Source: Citrobacter amalonaticus Y19
GTDB lineage: Bacteria > Pseudomonadota > Gammaproteobacteria > Enterobacterales > Enterobacteriaceae
DNA: 64,000 nt
Assembly: GCF_000981805.1 (NCBI RefSeq)
Contig: NZ_CP011132.1
Coordinates: forward strand, 1,488,001-1,552,000
Direction of reading: 5' to 3'
The position numbers and the translations under genes were made by a program. Below are positions 6,709 through 15,753 of the stretch, in pieces (within the stretch, counting starts at the first letter, position 1; the number at the start of each line of letters is the position of its first letter). The notes under the pieces were generated by a model that worked only from the letters and a program-made list of their open reading frames with translations, searched no databases and had not been told where the DNA came from.

Positions 6709-7980
6709 ATGCAGCGTCGTACCTTACTTAAAGCGTTTGCCCTTTCGGCCTCGGCTGTCGCGATGGGCCTCAGTTTTAGCGTTCAGGCCGCCGACACCAT
6801 CAAAGTGGGCATTATGCATTCACTTTCCGGCACGATGGCTATCTCCGAAACGCCGCTGAAAGACGTGGCCCTGATGACGATTGATGAGATCAACGCTAAA
6901 GGGGGCGTATTAGGTAAAAAGCTGGAACCGGTGGTGGTTGACCCGGCCTCAAACTGGCCTCTGTTTGCCGAGAAAGCACGACAGTTGCTGAGCCAGGATA
7001 AGGTGGCGGTGGTGTTTGGCTGCTGGACCTCCGTGTCGCGCAAGTCGGTGTTGCCGGTTTTTGAAGAGCTGAACGGTCTGCTGTTCTACCCCGTCCAGTA
7101 CGAGGGGGAAGAGATGTCGCCGAACGTCTTCTACACCGGCGCGGCTCCCAACCAGCAGGCCATCCCGGCGGTTGAGTACCTGTTGAGTGAGGACGGCGGA
7201 AACGCCAAACGCTTCTTCCTGCTGGGTACCGATTACGTCTATCCGCGTACCACCAACAAAATCCTGCGTGCGTTCCTGCATTCCAAAGGGATTGCCGATA
7301 AAGATATCGAAGAGGTCTACACCCCGTTTGGTCACAGTGATTACCAGACCATTGTCGCCAATATCAAAAAATTCTCCGCCAGTGGCAAAACGGCCGTGGT
7401 ATCGACCATCAATGGCGATTCCAACGTCCCGTTTTATAAAGAACTGGCAAACCAGGGGCTGAAAGCCACCGACGTTCCGGTGGTCGCGTTTTCCGTCGGC
7501 GAAGAGGAGCTGCGTGGGATTGATACCAAACCGCTGGTGGGTAACCTCGCCGCCTGGAACTACTTCGAATCGGTTGATAACGCCACCAACCAGAAATTTG
7601 TCGCCGATTACCGGGCGTACGCCAAAGCCCATAAGCTGCCCAATGCTGACACCGTCGTGACTAACGATCCGATGGAAGCCACATACGTAGGCCTGCATAT
7701 GTGGGCGCAGGCGGTCGAGAAAGCCGGGACGACGGATGTGGATAAAGTCCGCGCGGCGATGGCCGGACAATCCTTCAAGGCGCCGTCCGGCTTTACCCTG
7801 ACGATGGATGCCACCAATCACCATCTGCATAAACCGGTGATGATTGGCGAGATTGAAGGCAACGGCCAGTTCAACGTCGTGTGGCAAACCGAAGAGCCGG
7901 TTCGTGCCCAGCCGTGGAGCCCGTTCATTGCCGGTAACGACAAAAAATCAGAACAACCGGTGAAAACAGCCAGCAACTAA
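6709..7980 (+). CDS. urtA: Urea ABC transporter, substrate-binding protein UrtA
   Basis: The 423-residue periplasmic binding protein has a Tat-like signal (MQRRTLLKAFALSASA) cleaved near VQAAD. It then has a type I periplasmic-binding fold of the branched-chain amino acid/urea family: IKVGIMHSLSGTMAISE near the mature N-terminus and GCWTSVSRKSVLPVFE further on. Length and motifs match UrtA/FmdD proteins. ATG at 6709 follows CAGGAG. An open frame to 6658 exists but has no signal peptide or ribosome site. It captures urea in the periplasm for UrtBCDE. The sigma-54 promoter upstream implies induction by nitrogen starvation. Confidence 0.93.
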   Translation: MQRRTLLKAFALSASAVAMGLSFSVQAADTIKVGIMHSLSGTMAISETPLKDVALMTIDEINAKGGVLGKKLEPVVVDPASNWPLFAEKARQLLSQDKVAVVFGCWTSVSRKSVLPVFEELNGLLFYPVQYEGEEMSPNVFYTGAAPNQQAIPAVEYLLSEDGGNAKRFFLLGTDYVYPRTTNKILRAFLHSKGIADKDIEEVYTPFGHSDYQTIVANIKKFSASGKTAVVSTINGDSNVPFYKELANQGLKATDVPVVAFSVGEEELRGIDTKPLVGNLAAWNYFESVDNATNQKFVADYRAYAKAHKLPNADTVVTNDPMEATYVGLHMWAQAVEKAGTTDVDKVRAAMAGQSFKAPSGFTLTMDATNHHLHKPVMIGEIEGNGQFNVVWQTEEPVRAQPWSPFIAGNDKKSEQPVKTASN

Positions 7981-8004
7981 CGTTAAGCCCTCCTGCGGGT
8001 GAAT

Positions 8005-8087
8005 GCCCGATGGCGCAAGCTTATCGGGCCTGGACAGAGCAGGGGTAAGCAGATGTAGGCCGGATAAGGCGCAAGCCGTCATCCGGC
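8005..8087. repeat. REP/BIME pair between urtA and urtB
   Basis: Two REP units are seen: GCCCGATGGCGCAAGC..TTATCGGGCC at 8005-8030, and a second at 8054-8087 containing GTAGGCCGGATAAGGCGC and GCCGTCATCCGGC. Both are typical enterobacterial palindromes in head-to-head order. Placed inside the operon they could stabilise the urtA mRNA and raise binding protein over permease. Confidence 0.85.
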
Positions 8088-8154
8088 GAAAGCGTCGCAA
8101 GGTTTGTCAACGTTCTTATCCCTCCTGCGGAGGGTGACTTCTGGAGATCACGAC

Positions 8155-9732
8155 ATGAAAGCCATGGGCTTTATTCGCGGTTTGCTGCTGGCGTTCGGGC
8201 TTCTGCCATGGTTCGTTCAGGCCAGCGATGCCGATGTGTTTGTCGCCGCCAGTCGCAGCGGGCAGGCGCAACTGCTCGAACAGTGGGCGGCGGCACCTGA
8301 TACACACCGTCTGCCGCTGCTGACAGCGCTGAGTCGGGAGGCGCTGCTCACCGACAGCACAAAACAGGCTTTTACCCGTACAGGGGCGCAGGTCGTCGCT
8401 CTGGGGAGTGCCAGTAGCCCTACCGGCGAGTTAAAACCGCTGCGTTTGACCAACCGACTACGCATTCTTGTCGCTGGCGCGCTGGCGACACATCAACTTA
8501 TTAGTGACAGTGTCACACAAAGGCTGGCAGCGACCCGTGCGCTTCAGCGCGACGCGCAGCCCGCGATGCTGCCTTTTATCCAACAACGCCTCGCGCAGGA
8601 AACCGATGTGGAGGTGAAAACCCGTCTGACCCGCGTGCTGGCTAATCTGCAACTGACCAGTCCATCCGCTGAGATTCGTCGCGAGGCGATCGCGCTGTTG
8701 GGGGAATCCAGCGATCCGGAAATGCAGGCACGTCTGCAACCGTTTACCGACAAGGCTCATGAACCGGATGCCAGCGTGCGTGCGGCGGCCAGTGACAGCC
8801 TGGCGCGCATTCAGCAGCGAATGGTGATTGGCGATCTGCTCGGACAGGCGTTTATGGGGCTGTCGCTGGGATCGGTGCTGCTGTTGGCGGCGCTGGGACT
8901 GGCGATCACCTATGGTCTGCTGGGGGTTATCAACATGGCGCACGGCGAGATGCTGATGCTCGGCGCGTACTGTACGTGGATGGTGCAACAGGCGATGGCG
9001 CAGTTTATGCCGCAGTGGCTGGCCTTTTATCCACTCGTCGCCTTGCCCGTCGCCTTTCTGTTTACCGCCGGTGCGGGCATGATTCTGGAACGCGGGGTGA
9101 TCCGCCATCTTTACGGACGTCCGCTGGAAACGCTGCTGGCGACGTGGGGGATAAGCCTGATGATTATCCAGCTCGTGCGGATGACCTTCGGCGCGCAAAA
9201 CCTGGAGGTGGCGAATCCGGCATGGCTTTCCGGTGGCGTGCAGGTCTACGCCAGTCTGGTCTTACCGTGGAATCGCATTGTGGTACTGGGTTTCACGCTG
9301 CTGGTGCTGTTTTTCACCTGGCTGCTGCTGAACAAAACGCGACTGGGCATGCGGGTCCGTGCGGTCACCCAGAACCGCAGTATGGCGGCCTGCTGTGGCG
9401 TTCCGACCGGACGCGTGGATATGCTGGCCTTCGGTCTGGGCTCGGGGATTGCCGGGCTCGGTGGCGTCGCCTTGTCACAACTGGGTAACGTCGGCCCGGA
9501 ACTGGGCCAGGGCTATATTATCGACTCCTTCCTGGTGGTGGTGCTGGGCGGTGTCGGCCAACTTGCCGGCAGCGTGGCGGCGGCGTTTGGTCTGGGCGTA
9601 TTCAACAAAATCCTTGAGCCGCAGATGGGGGCGGTACTCGGCAAAATAGTGATTCTGGTGATGATCATTTTGTTTATCCAGAAACGCCCCCAGGGACTGT
9701 TTGCGTTGAAAGGGAGGGTTACCGAGTCATGA
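8155..9732 (+). CDS. urtB: Urea ABC transporter permease UrtB
   Basis: The 525-residue protein has a signal-like N-terminus and then a soluble, helix-repeat-like extension (about 25-225; RQRALLG/ALxR-type short helices). A LivH-type permease domain with about eight membrane segments follows from about residue 230, starting LGQAFMGLSLGSVLLLAALG. The long N-terminal extension is normal for proteobacterial UrtB. ATG at 8155 follows CTGGAGA; a TTG 17 codons earlier is less likely. The stop overlaps the urtC start as ATGA. It forms half of the inner-membrane urea channel with UrtC. Confidence 0.92.
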   Translation: MKAMGFIRGLLLAFGLLPWFVQASDADVFVAASRSGQAQLLEQWAAAPDTHRLPLLTALSREALLTDSTKQAFTRTGAQVVALGSASSPTGELKPLRLTNRLRILVAGALATHQLISDSVTQRLAATRALQRDAQPAMLPFIQQRLAQETDVEVKTRLTRVLANLQLTSPSAEIRREAIALLGESSDPEMQARLQPFTDKAHEPDASVRAAASDSLARIQQRMVIGDLLGQAFMGLSLGSVLLLAALGLAITYGLLGVINMAHGEMLMLGAYCTWMVQQAMAQFMPQWLAFYPLVALPVAFLFTAGAGMILERGVIRHLYGRPLETLLATWGISLMIIQLVRMTFGAQNLEVANPAWLSGGVQVYASLVLPWNRIVVLGFTLLVLFFTWLLLNKTRLGMRVRAVTQNRSMAACCGVPTGRVDMLAFGLGSGIAGLGGVALSQLGNVGPELGQGYIIDSFLVVVLGGVGQLAGSVAAAFGLGVFNKILEPQMGAVLGKIVILVMIILFIQKRPQGLFALKGRVTES

Positions 9733-10802
9733 CGATGCCAATGACCTTAACACTGGCGCGTAAAGCGCCGCGCGTCAGTCGGGTGCTGGGGGCGATTATC
9801 CTGCTGGCGCTGAATATCCTGCCGTTTCTCGCCTTGCTGCCTGCCGATCATCCGCTCGCGATTTCTGTGTGGACACTTCAGCTTGCCGGGAAAATCCTCT
9901 GCTATGCGGTGGTTGCCGTGGCGCTGGATCTCGTCTGGGGCTATGCCGGGATGCTGTCGCTGGGACACGGGCTTTTCTTCGCGCTTGGCGGCTATGCGAT
10001 GGGGATGTATCTGATGCGCCAGGCTTCCGGCGAAGGGCTGCCGGCGTTTATGTCCTTTCTCTCCTGGAGCGAGTTGCCGTGGTTCTGGTGGGGAACTCAG
10101 CATTTTGCGTGGGCGATGGCGCTGGTGGTGCTGGTTCCGGGAGGGCTGGCGCTGATCTTTGGCTACTTTGCCTTCCGCTCGAAGATTAAAGGTGTCTACT
10201 TCTCGATCATGACTCAGGCGCTGACCTTCGCCGGTATGCTGCTGTTCTTTCGTAATGAGACCGGTTTTGGCGGCAACAATGGCTTTACCGGATTTACCAC
10301 TCTCCTCGGCATGCCGGTCACCGCGACCACCACCCGCGTCGGGCTGTTTCTGGCGACGCTGTTACTGCTGGTGTTGGCGTTGTGGCTGGGATTTGCGCTG
10401 GCGCGCAGTAAGTTTGGTCGGGTCCTCACCGCCGTGCGCGACGCGGAGAACCGGCTGATGTTTTGCGGCTATGACCCGAAAGGCTTCAAGCTGCTGGTCT
10501 GGACGCTCTCCGCCGTACTGTGCGGACTGGCGGGGGCGCTGTATGTGCCACAGGTCGGGATTATTAACCCCAGCGAAATGTCGCCCACCAATTCTATCGA
10601 AGCCGCCATCTGGGTAGCGCTCGGCGGGCGCGGTTCGCTGATTGGCCCGGTCATTGGCGCGGTGGCGGTAAACGGCGCCAAAAGCCTCTTCACCGTTATC
10701 ATGCCGGAATACTGGCAGTTGTTTCTGGGGCTTATCTTCATTGGCGTTACGCTGTTTTTACCGCGCGGCATTTTCGGCCTGTTCCGCAAAGGAGACAAAT
10801 AA
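9729..10802 (+). CDS. urtC: Urea ABC transporter permease UrtC
   Basis: The 357-residue LivM-type permease has about ten hydrophobic segments. The family signature is seen in GYAGMLSLGHGLFFALGGY and again near GLAGALYVPQVGIINPSEM. It is coupled to urtB by an ATGA overlap and to urtD by a TAATG overlap, so subunits are made in step. With UrtB it forms the membrane pore of the urea importer. Length is typical for UrtC. Confidence 0.92.
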   Translation: MTMPMTLTLARKAPRVSRVLGAIILLALNILPFLALLPADHPLAISVWTLQLAGKILCYAVVAVALDLVWGYAGMLSLGHGLFFALGGYAMGMYLMRQASGEGLPAFMSFLSWSELPWFWWGTQHFAWAMALVVLVPGGLALIFGYFAFRSKIKGVYFSIMTQALTFAGMLLFFRNETGFGGNNGFTGFTTLLGMPVTATTTRVGLFLATLLLLVLALWLGFALARSKFGRVLTAVRDAENRLMFCGYDPKGFKLLVWTLSAVLCGLAGALYVPQVGIINPSEMSPTNSIEAAIWVALGGRGSLIGPVIGAVAVNGAKSLFTVIMPEYWQLFLGLIFIGVTLFLPRGIFGLFRKGDK

Positions 10803-11599
10803 TGCAGCCAGATGAAGGACTTTTTACCCGCCAGGTTCCCGGCGATCGCTATCGCCAGCAGACGGACCCGGTGCTGCAACTGGAAAACATCAACGTCAGT
10901 TTTGAAGGGTTTAAGGCGCTAACCGATCTCACACTGAATATTGGCGTCGGCGAACTGCGCTGCATCATTGGTCCTAATGGTGCGGGGAAAACCACGCTGA
11001 TGGATGTGATTACCGGGAAGACGCGGCCGCAAAGCGGCAAGGCGTTATATGACCAGTCAACCGATCTGACCACGCTGGATCCGATCGCCATTGCCCGTCA
11101 GGGCATTGGTCGCAAATTTCAAAAGCCAACGGTGTTCGAAGCGCTGACGGTGGAAGAAAACCTTGAACTGGCGATGAAAAATGACAAATCGGTGTGGGCG
11201 TCACTGCGCGCAAGATTAAACAGCGAACAGCGCGACCGCATTGATGAGATGCTTGGTCTGCTACGCCTGCGGACAGAAAGAGGGCGCCGCGCCGGGATGT
11301 TGTCTCACGGTCAGAAGCAGTTTCTCGAAATCGGCATGCTGCTGGTGCAGGAGCCGCATCTGCTGTTGCTGGACGAACCCGCCGCCGGAATGACGGATGC
11401 GGAGACCGAATATACCGCAGAGCTGTTTCGCTCGCTGGCGGGTAAGCATTCGTTGATGGTGGTGGAACATGATATGGGCTTTGTGGAAACCATTGCCGAC
11501 CACGTCACGGTGCTCCATCAGGGGCGGGTGCTGGCGCAGGGGAGTCTGCGCGAGGTGCAGGCCAACGAGCAGGTGATTGATGTCTATCTTGGGCGCTAA
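10802..11599 (+). CDS. urtD: Urea ABC transporter ATPase UrtD
   Basis: The 265-residue LivG-type ABC ATPase has Walker A GPNGAGKTT, the signature LSHGQKQ (in place of LSGGQ, usual for UrtD) and Walker B LLLLDEPAAGM. The C-terminus is the usual LivG tail. The roughly 25-residue N-terminal extension before VLQLENINVSFEGF is also common in UrtD. It couples ATP hydrolysis to urea import with UrtE. The TAATG overlap with urtC supports the start. Confidence 0.92.
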   Translation: MQPDEGLFTRQVPGDRYRQQTDPVLQLENINVSFEGFKALTDLTLNIGVGELRCIIGPNGAGKTTLMDVITGKTRPQSGKALYDQSTDLTTLDPIAIARQGIGRKFQKPTVFEALTVEENLELAMKNDKSVWASLRARLNSEQRDRIDEMLGLLRLRTERGRRAGMLSHGQKQFLEIGMLLVQEPHLLLLDEPAAGMTDAETEYTAELFRSLAGKHSLMVVEHDMGFVETIADHVTVLHQGRVLAQGSLREVQANEQVIDVYLGR

Positions 11600-11611
11600 G
11601 GAGTGCAGAAG

Positions 11612-12310
11612 ATGCTACAGGTGAGTGAACTGAATCAGTATTACGGTGGCAGCCATATTCTGCGCGGCGTCACCTTTGATGCCAGGCCTGGCGAAGTGAC
11701 CTGCCTGCTGGGGCGCAACGGCGTGGGAAAAACCACCTTGCTGAAGTGTTTGATGGGGCTGATACCGGCACGCAGCGGAACGGTGACCTGGCAGGAGAAG
11801 AACATTACCCATCGCAAGCCGCACCAGCGGGTACAAGCTGGCATCGCGTATGTGCCGCAGGGCCGCGAAATATTCCCGCGACTGACGGTCGAAGAAAATC
11901 TGCTGCTGGGGTTGTCGCGTTTTTCATCGCGCGAAGCCAAAGTGTTACCGGACGAGATCTACACGCTGTTCCCGGTACTGAAAGAGATGAAACAGCGGCG
12001 CGGCGGCGATCTCTCGGGCGGTCAGCAGCAGCAACTGGCGATTGGTCGTGCGCTGGCGAGTCGTCCGCAATTGTTGATTCTCGATGAGCCGACGGAGGGC
12101 ATTCAGCCTTCGGTTATCAAAGAGATAGGTCAGGTGATCGCCCAACTTGCCCGTCGCGGCGACATGGCGATTCTGCTGGTTGAGCAGTTCTACGACTTTG
12201 CGGCAGAACTGGCGGATAACTATCTGCTGATGTCGCGCGGCAGCATTATTCAACGCGGGCGTGGCGAAAATATGGCGTCGGAAGGGGTACGTGGATTAGT
12301 GGCTATCTGA
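11612..12310 (+). CDS. urtE: Urea ABC transporter ATPase UrtE
   Basis: The 232-residue LivF-type ABC ATPase has Walker A GRNGVGKTT, signature LSGGQQQ and Walker B LLILDEPTEGIQPS. ATG at 11612 is chosen because AAGGAG at 11598-11603 is correctly spaced for it and overlaps the alternative GTG at 11603. It is the last gene of the urt operon, 12 nt after urtD. No urease or urea amidolyase gene follows, so imported urea must be used by enzymes encoded elsewhere. Confidence 0.92.
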   Translation: MLQVSELNQYYGGSHILRGVTFDARPGEVTCLLGRNGVGKTTLLKCLMGLIPARSGTVTWQEKNITHRKPHQRVQAGIAYVPQGREIFPRLTVEENLLLGLSRFSSREAKVLPDEIYTLFPVLKEMKQRRGGDLSGGQQQQLAIGRALASRPQLLILDEPTEGIQPSVIKEIGQVIAQLARRGDMAILLVEQFYDFAAELADNYLLMSRGSIIQRGRGENMASEGVRGLVAI

Positions 12311-12314
12311 CGAA

Positions 12315-12336
12315 CGTGCAGGCCAGCGCCTGCACG
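12315..12336. terminator. Hairpin between urtE and ydeE
   Basis: CGTGCAGGC-CAGC-GCCTGCACG is a perfect 9-bp stem with a 4-nt loop just after the urtE stop, between convergent genes. It lacks a T-run and is probably the shared 3' end. Confidence 0.55.
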
Positions 12337-12344
12337 ACAGCGGA

Positions 12345-13532
12345 TCAGCACAGCGCCGCCTGGCCCCAGGGCCTGGCGCGCATGCCTTTAAGCATCAGCG
12401 CCCACGCGGCAATAATCGCCACCATCAGGACGACGAACAGCGTCCACGCGGGGAACGTGGTCAGAATGACGCCGCTTGCCAGCGGATTAACCGCCGCTCC
12501 CAGCCAGCCCAGCGACTGCGCGGAAAAATAGCTGGCCTTCATGCCCGGAGGGGCGATGTTATCGATCAGCATGTATTCTCCCGGCGCGTAGATAACTTCA
12601 CCCAGGGTAAAAATCGCGGCGGAAACACCCCACAATAGCAGGCTGTTACCGGAGATCATGAACCCGCCAATGCCAATCACAAAACAGACCGTGCCAAAGG
12701 CCATCAGAGGGCGAATATTTTCCGGTGTCAGTCTGCGTCCCAGCGCATACTGCAAGCTGACGACCACCGCGGCGTTGACGGGCAACACCACTGCCACCAC
12801 TTTCTCTGCAAAATCGCCATCGGCAACAACCATGACATACTGGGAGAGGCAGGATGCAAATGCGCCGCTTACAAACGAGGCCAGAAATGCCGACAGCGTG
12901 AACCAGAACAGCGCTTTATCGCGCAGTAGCACGGAAGGTGACCAGGCGACGCTGTTATCAACATCGACGGCGGCGACAGAGCGCTTGACCAGCAACTGGA
13001 TAAACACCAGCGGAAAGGCGGAGCAGATTGCTGCGAGCCAGAAGGGCAAGTTGATGCTCTGCATCACCAGCAGCGTGCCGAGCGGCGGGCCCACCGTCCA
13101 GCCGATATTCAGCACCGTATAGTTCAGCGAGAAGATTTTCGCCTTCGCGCCGGGTGAGAGATTGTCGGCAAACCAGGCTTTCAGCACGGTGGCAAATACC
13201 GAGTAGGCGCAGTTAATCAGGGCAAAGAGCAGTACTACCAGCACCACGCTATGAACCAGCGGAATGGCGATAAAGCCCAGGGCAAAGGCGGAAATAGCCA
13301 GCAGCATGTAGCGTTTCTTGTCGAACTTATCCGCCAGAATGCCAAAACCGAGGCTAAAGACCACGCCGATGGTCAGCGCGATGGTCATGGCATAGCCGAT
13401 CAGATCCACGCCCAGGTCGTACTGGCGATTCAGATAAATGGTCATGAAGGGCAGCGTTGCGCCACGACCGATCGTCAGTAACAGTGAGGAGGCGAGTAAA
13501 GCGAGGGTGGATCGTCTCAGCGTCTTGTTCAT
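12345..13532 (-). CDS. ydeE: MFS exporter YdeE
   Basis: The 395-residue major facilitator protein has twelve predicted membrane segments and matches E. coli YdeE in length and in many segments, including IGRGATLPFMTIYL near the start and KGMRARPWGQ at the end. In E. coli it exports dipeptides. The cytoplasmic signature GILADKFDKKRYMLL after helix 2 is clear. It is divergent from eamA as in E. coli, and this is the point where the conserved backbone resumes after the urt insertion. Confidence 0.93.
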   Translation of the reverse strand: MNKTLRRSTLALLASSLLLTIGRGATLPFMTIYLNRQYDLGVDLIGYAMTIALTIGVVFSLGFGILADKFDKKRYMLLAISAFALGFIAIPLVHSVVLVVLLFALINCAYSVFATVLKAWFADNLSPGAKAKIFSLNYTVLNIGWTVGPPLGTLLVMQSINLPFWLAAICSAFPLVFIQLLVKRSVAAVDVDNSVAWSPSVLLRDKALFWFTLSAFLASFVSGAFASCLSQYVMVVADGDFAEKVVAVVLPVNAAVVVSLQYALGRRLTPENIRPLMAFGTVCFVIGIGGFMISGNSLLLWGVSAAIFTLGEVIYAPGEYMLIDNIAPPGMKASYFSAQSLGWLGAAVNPLASGVILTTFPAWTLFVVLMVAIIAAWALMLKGMRARPWGQAALC

Positions 13533-13728
13533 GTATCTGCCCGACAGTGCGATTCGTTATGTTTTTTTTAGATATGTAAAGAAATAGCACGGCAAAATTG
13601 TGATGTATAGCGGATAAATTGTTCTATTGTGCACTGCTATCCCTACCAGAATTTATGATCTGTTGCGGGGAACAGATTTCCGTTACTTTAACTTGTTAAC
13701 AAAAATTTAAACTTCGCGGAGCCGTGGT

Positions 13729-14628
13729 ATGACGCGCAAAGACGGGCTGTTGGCATTACTGGTGGTGGTGGTTTGGGGGCTGAATTTTGTCGTCATTAAG
13801 GTCGGGCTGCACGCGATGCCGCCGCTGATGCTGGCGGGGTTACGCTTTTTACTGGTGGCATTTCCGGCCATATTCTTTGTTGCGCGTCCGCGTATTCCGC
13901 TTTCGCTGCTGCTCGGTTATGGCCTGACGATAAGCTTCGGCCAGTTTGCCTTTCTGTTTTGCGCGATCAAATTCGGTATGCCGGCAGGACTGGCGTCGCT
14001 GGTGTTGCAGGCGCAGGCCTTCTTCACCATCGTCCTGGGGGCATTTGCTTTTGGCGAACGGTTGCAGGGCAAACAAATAGCCGGGATTGCGCTCGCCGTC
14101 TTTGGCGTTCTGGTACTGATTGAAGGCAGTCTCAACGGACAGCATGTGGCGCTGCTCGGCTTTATGCTGACGCTGGCGGCGGCATTCAGTTGGGCCTGCG
14201 GCAATATCTTCAACAAAAAAATAATGGGGCATGCCTCGCGCCCGCCGGTGATGTCGCTGGTGGTCTGGAGCGCGCTGATCCCGATCCTGCCGTTTTTTGC
14301 GGCCTCGCTGTTTCTCGACGGCGCGCCGCAAATTGCGCAAAGCCTGATTGCCATCGATCTGACAACGATCCTATCGCTGGTCTATCTGGCCTTTGTCGCC
14401 ACGATTGTCGGCTACGGGATCTGGGGAACGCTGCTCGGTCGCTATGAAACCTGGCGTGTCGCGCCGCTCTCTTTGTTGGTGCCGGTGGTGGGGCTGGCAA
14501 GCGCGTCGCTGCTGCTCGACGAAACGCTAAGCGCGCTGCAGTTGTTTGGCGCGGTGCTGATTATGGCGGGTCTGTACATCAACGTGTTTGGCTTTCGCTG
14601 GCGCAAAACGGCGTCGGTGAGAGGGTAA
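13729..14628 (+). CDS. eamA: EamA (YdeD) cysteine/O-acetylserine exporter
   Basis: The 299-residue protein has ten hydrophobic segments arranged as two EamA (DMT) repeats. The first opens LLALLVVVVWGLNFVVIK and the second includes AAAFSWACGNIFNKKI. Length and sequence match E. coli EamA, an inner-membrane exporter of cysteine-pathway metabolites. It is divergent from ydeE across about 200 bp and convergent with marRAB, the E. coli arrangement. Confidence 0.93.
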   Translation: MTRKDGLLALLVVVVWGLNFVVIKVGLHAMPPLMLAGLRFLLVAFPAIFFVARPRIPLSLLLGYGLTISFGQFAFLFCAIKFGMPAGLASLVLQAQAFFTIVLGAFAFGERLQGKQIAGIALAVFGVLVLIEGSLNGQHVALLGFMLTLAAAFSWACGNIFNKKIMGHASRPPVMSLVVWSALIPILPFFAASLFLDGAPQIAQSLIAIDLTTILSLVYLAFVATIVGYGIWGTLLGRYETWRVAPLSLLVPVVGLASASLLLDETLSALQLFGAVLIMAGLYINVFGFRWRKTASVRG

Positions 14629-14652
14629 AAAAAAGCCCTGCATGAGCAGGGC
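14627..14652 (-). terminator. Intrinsic terminator of marRAB
   Basis: On the minus strand GCCCTGC-TCAT-GCAGGGC is followed by eight T residues, a textbook rho-independent terminator 10 nt after marB. On the plus strand the same stem follows eamA with a short trailing A-run, so it chiefly serves the mar operon. Confidence 0.85.
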
Positions 14653-14661
14653 AAAAACGAA

Positions 14662-14880
14662 TCACAGGCGGTGCTGGTTGTAATAGGGCACGCCCAGTTC
14701 GTCGGACTTATCGCTTCCCGCGCCCATGTGATTAAAATCAAACGGCGACTGTTCCTGCGAAGTGGGGACAATCATCGTGTCACGACTGTTGGTCGTGGTG
14801 GGCTGCGCGGATTGCTCTGCGACGCTCTGACCTGAGACAACAAGCAGCAGGGCCAGCATGGCAGAAGACAACAGTTTCAT
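14662..14880 (-). CDS. marB: MarB, periplasmic modulator of the mar operon
   Basis: The 72-residue protein has an N-terminal secretion signal (MKLLSSAMLALLLVVSG) and a polar tail ending in VPYYNQHRL, matching MarB. It is the last gene of marRAB. In E. coli MarB lowers marA transcription by an indirect, probably periplasmic route. There is a 33-nt gap to marA. Confidence 0.9.
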   Translation of the reverse strand: MKLLSSAMLALLLVVSGQSVAEQSAQPTTTNSRDTMIVPTSQEQSPFDFNHMGAGSDKSDELGVPYYNQHRL

Positions 14881-14913
14881 GATTTCCTCGATTACGTCGT
14901 TTACAGGCGATGG

Positions 14914-15300
14914 TTAGTTACAATGATTCAGCGGCAGCAAATACCGGGATTCGCCGTGCATATTGGTAATACGGAATTTATGCGGCGGAACGTCGAAATA
15001 GTTTTTAAATGTCCGGGTCAGCGTCTGCTGCGACTCGAAACCGTAACGTTCCGCCAGATATAAAATCGGCTCGTTACTTTCTTTTAATTTTTGCGCTATT
15101 TCGGTCATTTTACGGCTGCGGATGTACTGGCCTAATGAATGGCCGGTTTCTTTTTTGAACATCCGTTGCAGGTGCCATTTGGAGTAACCTGAACGCTCAG
15201 ACACTTTTTCCAGTGAGAGCGGCGATTCCAGGTTATCTTCGATCCAGTCCAAAATGCTATGAATGGTGATAGCGTCAGTATTGCGTCTGGACATCGTCAT
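14914..15300 (-). CDS. marA: Multiple antibiotic resistance activator MarA
   Basis: The 128-residue AraC/XylS-type protein is nearly identical to E. coli MarA as I recall it. Helix-turn-helix 1 is in SLEKVSERSGYSKWHLQRMF and HTH 2 in LYLAERYGFESQQTLTRTF. It binds marboxes as a monomer and activates acrAB, tolC, micF and its own operon. The start MTMSRR at 15300 is used because it follows AAGAAGAGG. The frame stays open to 15345, but that extension overlaps marR and is not expected. Confidence 0.97.
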   Translation of the reverse strand: MTMSRRNTDAITIHSILDWIEDNLESPLSLEKVSERSGYSKWHLQRMFKKETGHSLGQYIRSRKMTEIAQKLKESNEPILYLAERYGFESQQTLTRTFKNYFDVPPHKFRITNMHGESRYLLPLNHCN

Positions 15301-15313
15301 ACCTCTTCTTGTT

Positions 15314-15748
15314 TTACGGCAGGACTTTCTTAAGCAAATGCTCAAGCGTTGCGACTTCGTCCGCCGTTAAGTTTTTTGTTAATTCCTGGTGCAGGTCTTG
15401 TCCTACTAATTGATGACATTGCTCACAAATTGCCGCGCCATGTTCGGTGAGTTTCACCAGCACACCGCGCTTGTCATTCGGGTTAGGAAGTCTGTCAATC
15501 CAGCCTTTGCAGACCAGACGATCGAGCATGCGCGTTAAGGCGCCGAGATCGACAGACAGCACTTTTTTCAGTTCAACCGGGGTAATACAGCCCGCACAGC
15601 GGATAGAGCAGAGCACCTTAAACTGTGCTGCTGTGATATCCAGCGGTGAGAGATAGTCGTTCAAAAGACGATCTTTTTTCTGATTGACCATGTAGATCAA
15701 GCGCCCCAGTGGGATGATTTCATTGAATAAGTCACTGGTGCTTTTCAC
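15314..15748 (-). CDS. marR: Repressor MarR
   Basis: The 144-residue winged-helix repressor starts at GTG, as in E. coli. It contains LSVDLGALTRMLDRLVCKGW (recognition helix and wing start) and the wing sequence NPNDKRGVLVKL. The Cys implicated in copper-mediated derepression in E. coli is present in EQCHQLVG. It represses marRAB through the two operators just upstream. There is a 13-nt gap to marA. Confidence 0.97.
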   Translation of the reverse strand: MKSTSDLFNEIIPLGRLIYMVNQKKDRLLNDYLSPLDITAAQFKVLCSIRCAGCITPVELKKVLSVDLGALTRMLDRLVCKGWIDRLPNPNDKRGVLVKLTEHGAAICEQCHQLVGQDLHQELTKNLTADEVATLEHLLKKVLP

Positions 15749-15753
15749 AATGG

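Noticed and set aside
6949..7887. 312-codon minus-strand ORF opposite urtA
   Set aside because: urtA is a clear family member in the other strand; the antisense frame has no recognisable domain and arises from codon bias.
8458..9198. 246-codon minus-strand ORF opposite urtB
   Set aside because: Low-complexity His/Arg/Gln-rich translation with no start site, antisense to a confident transporter gene.
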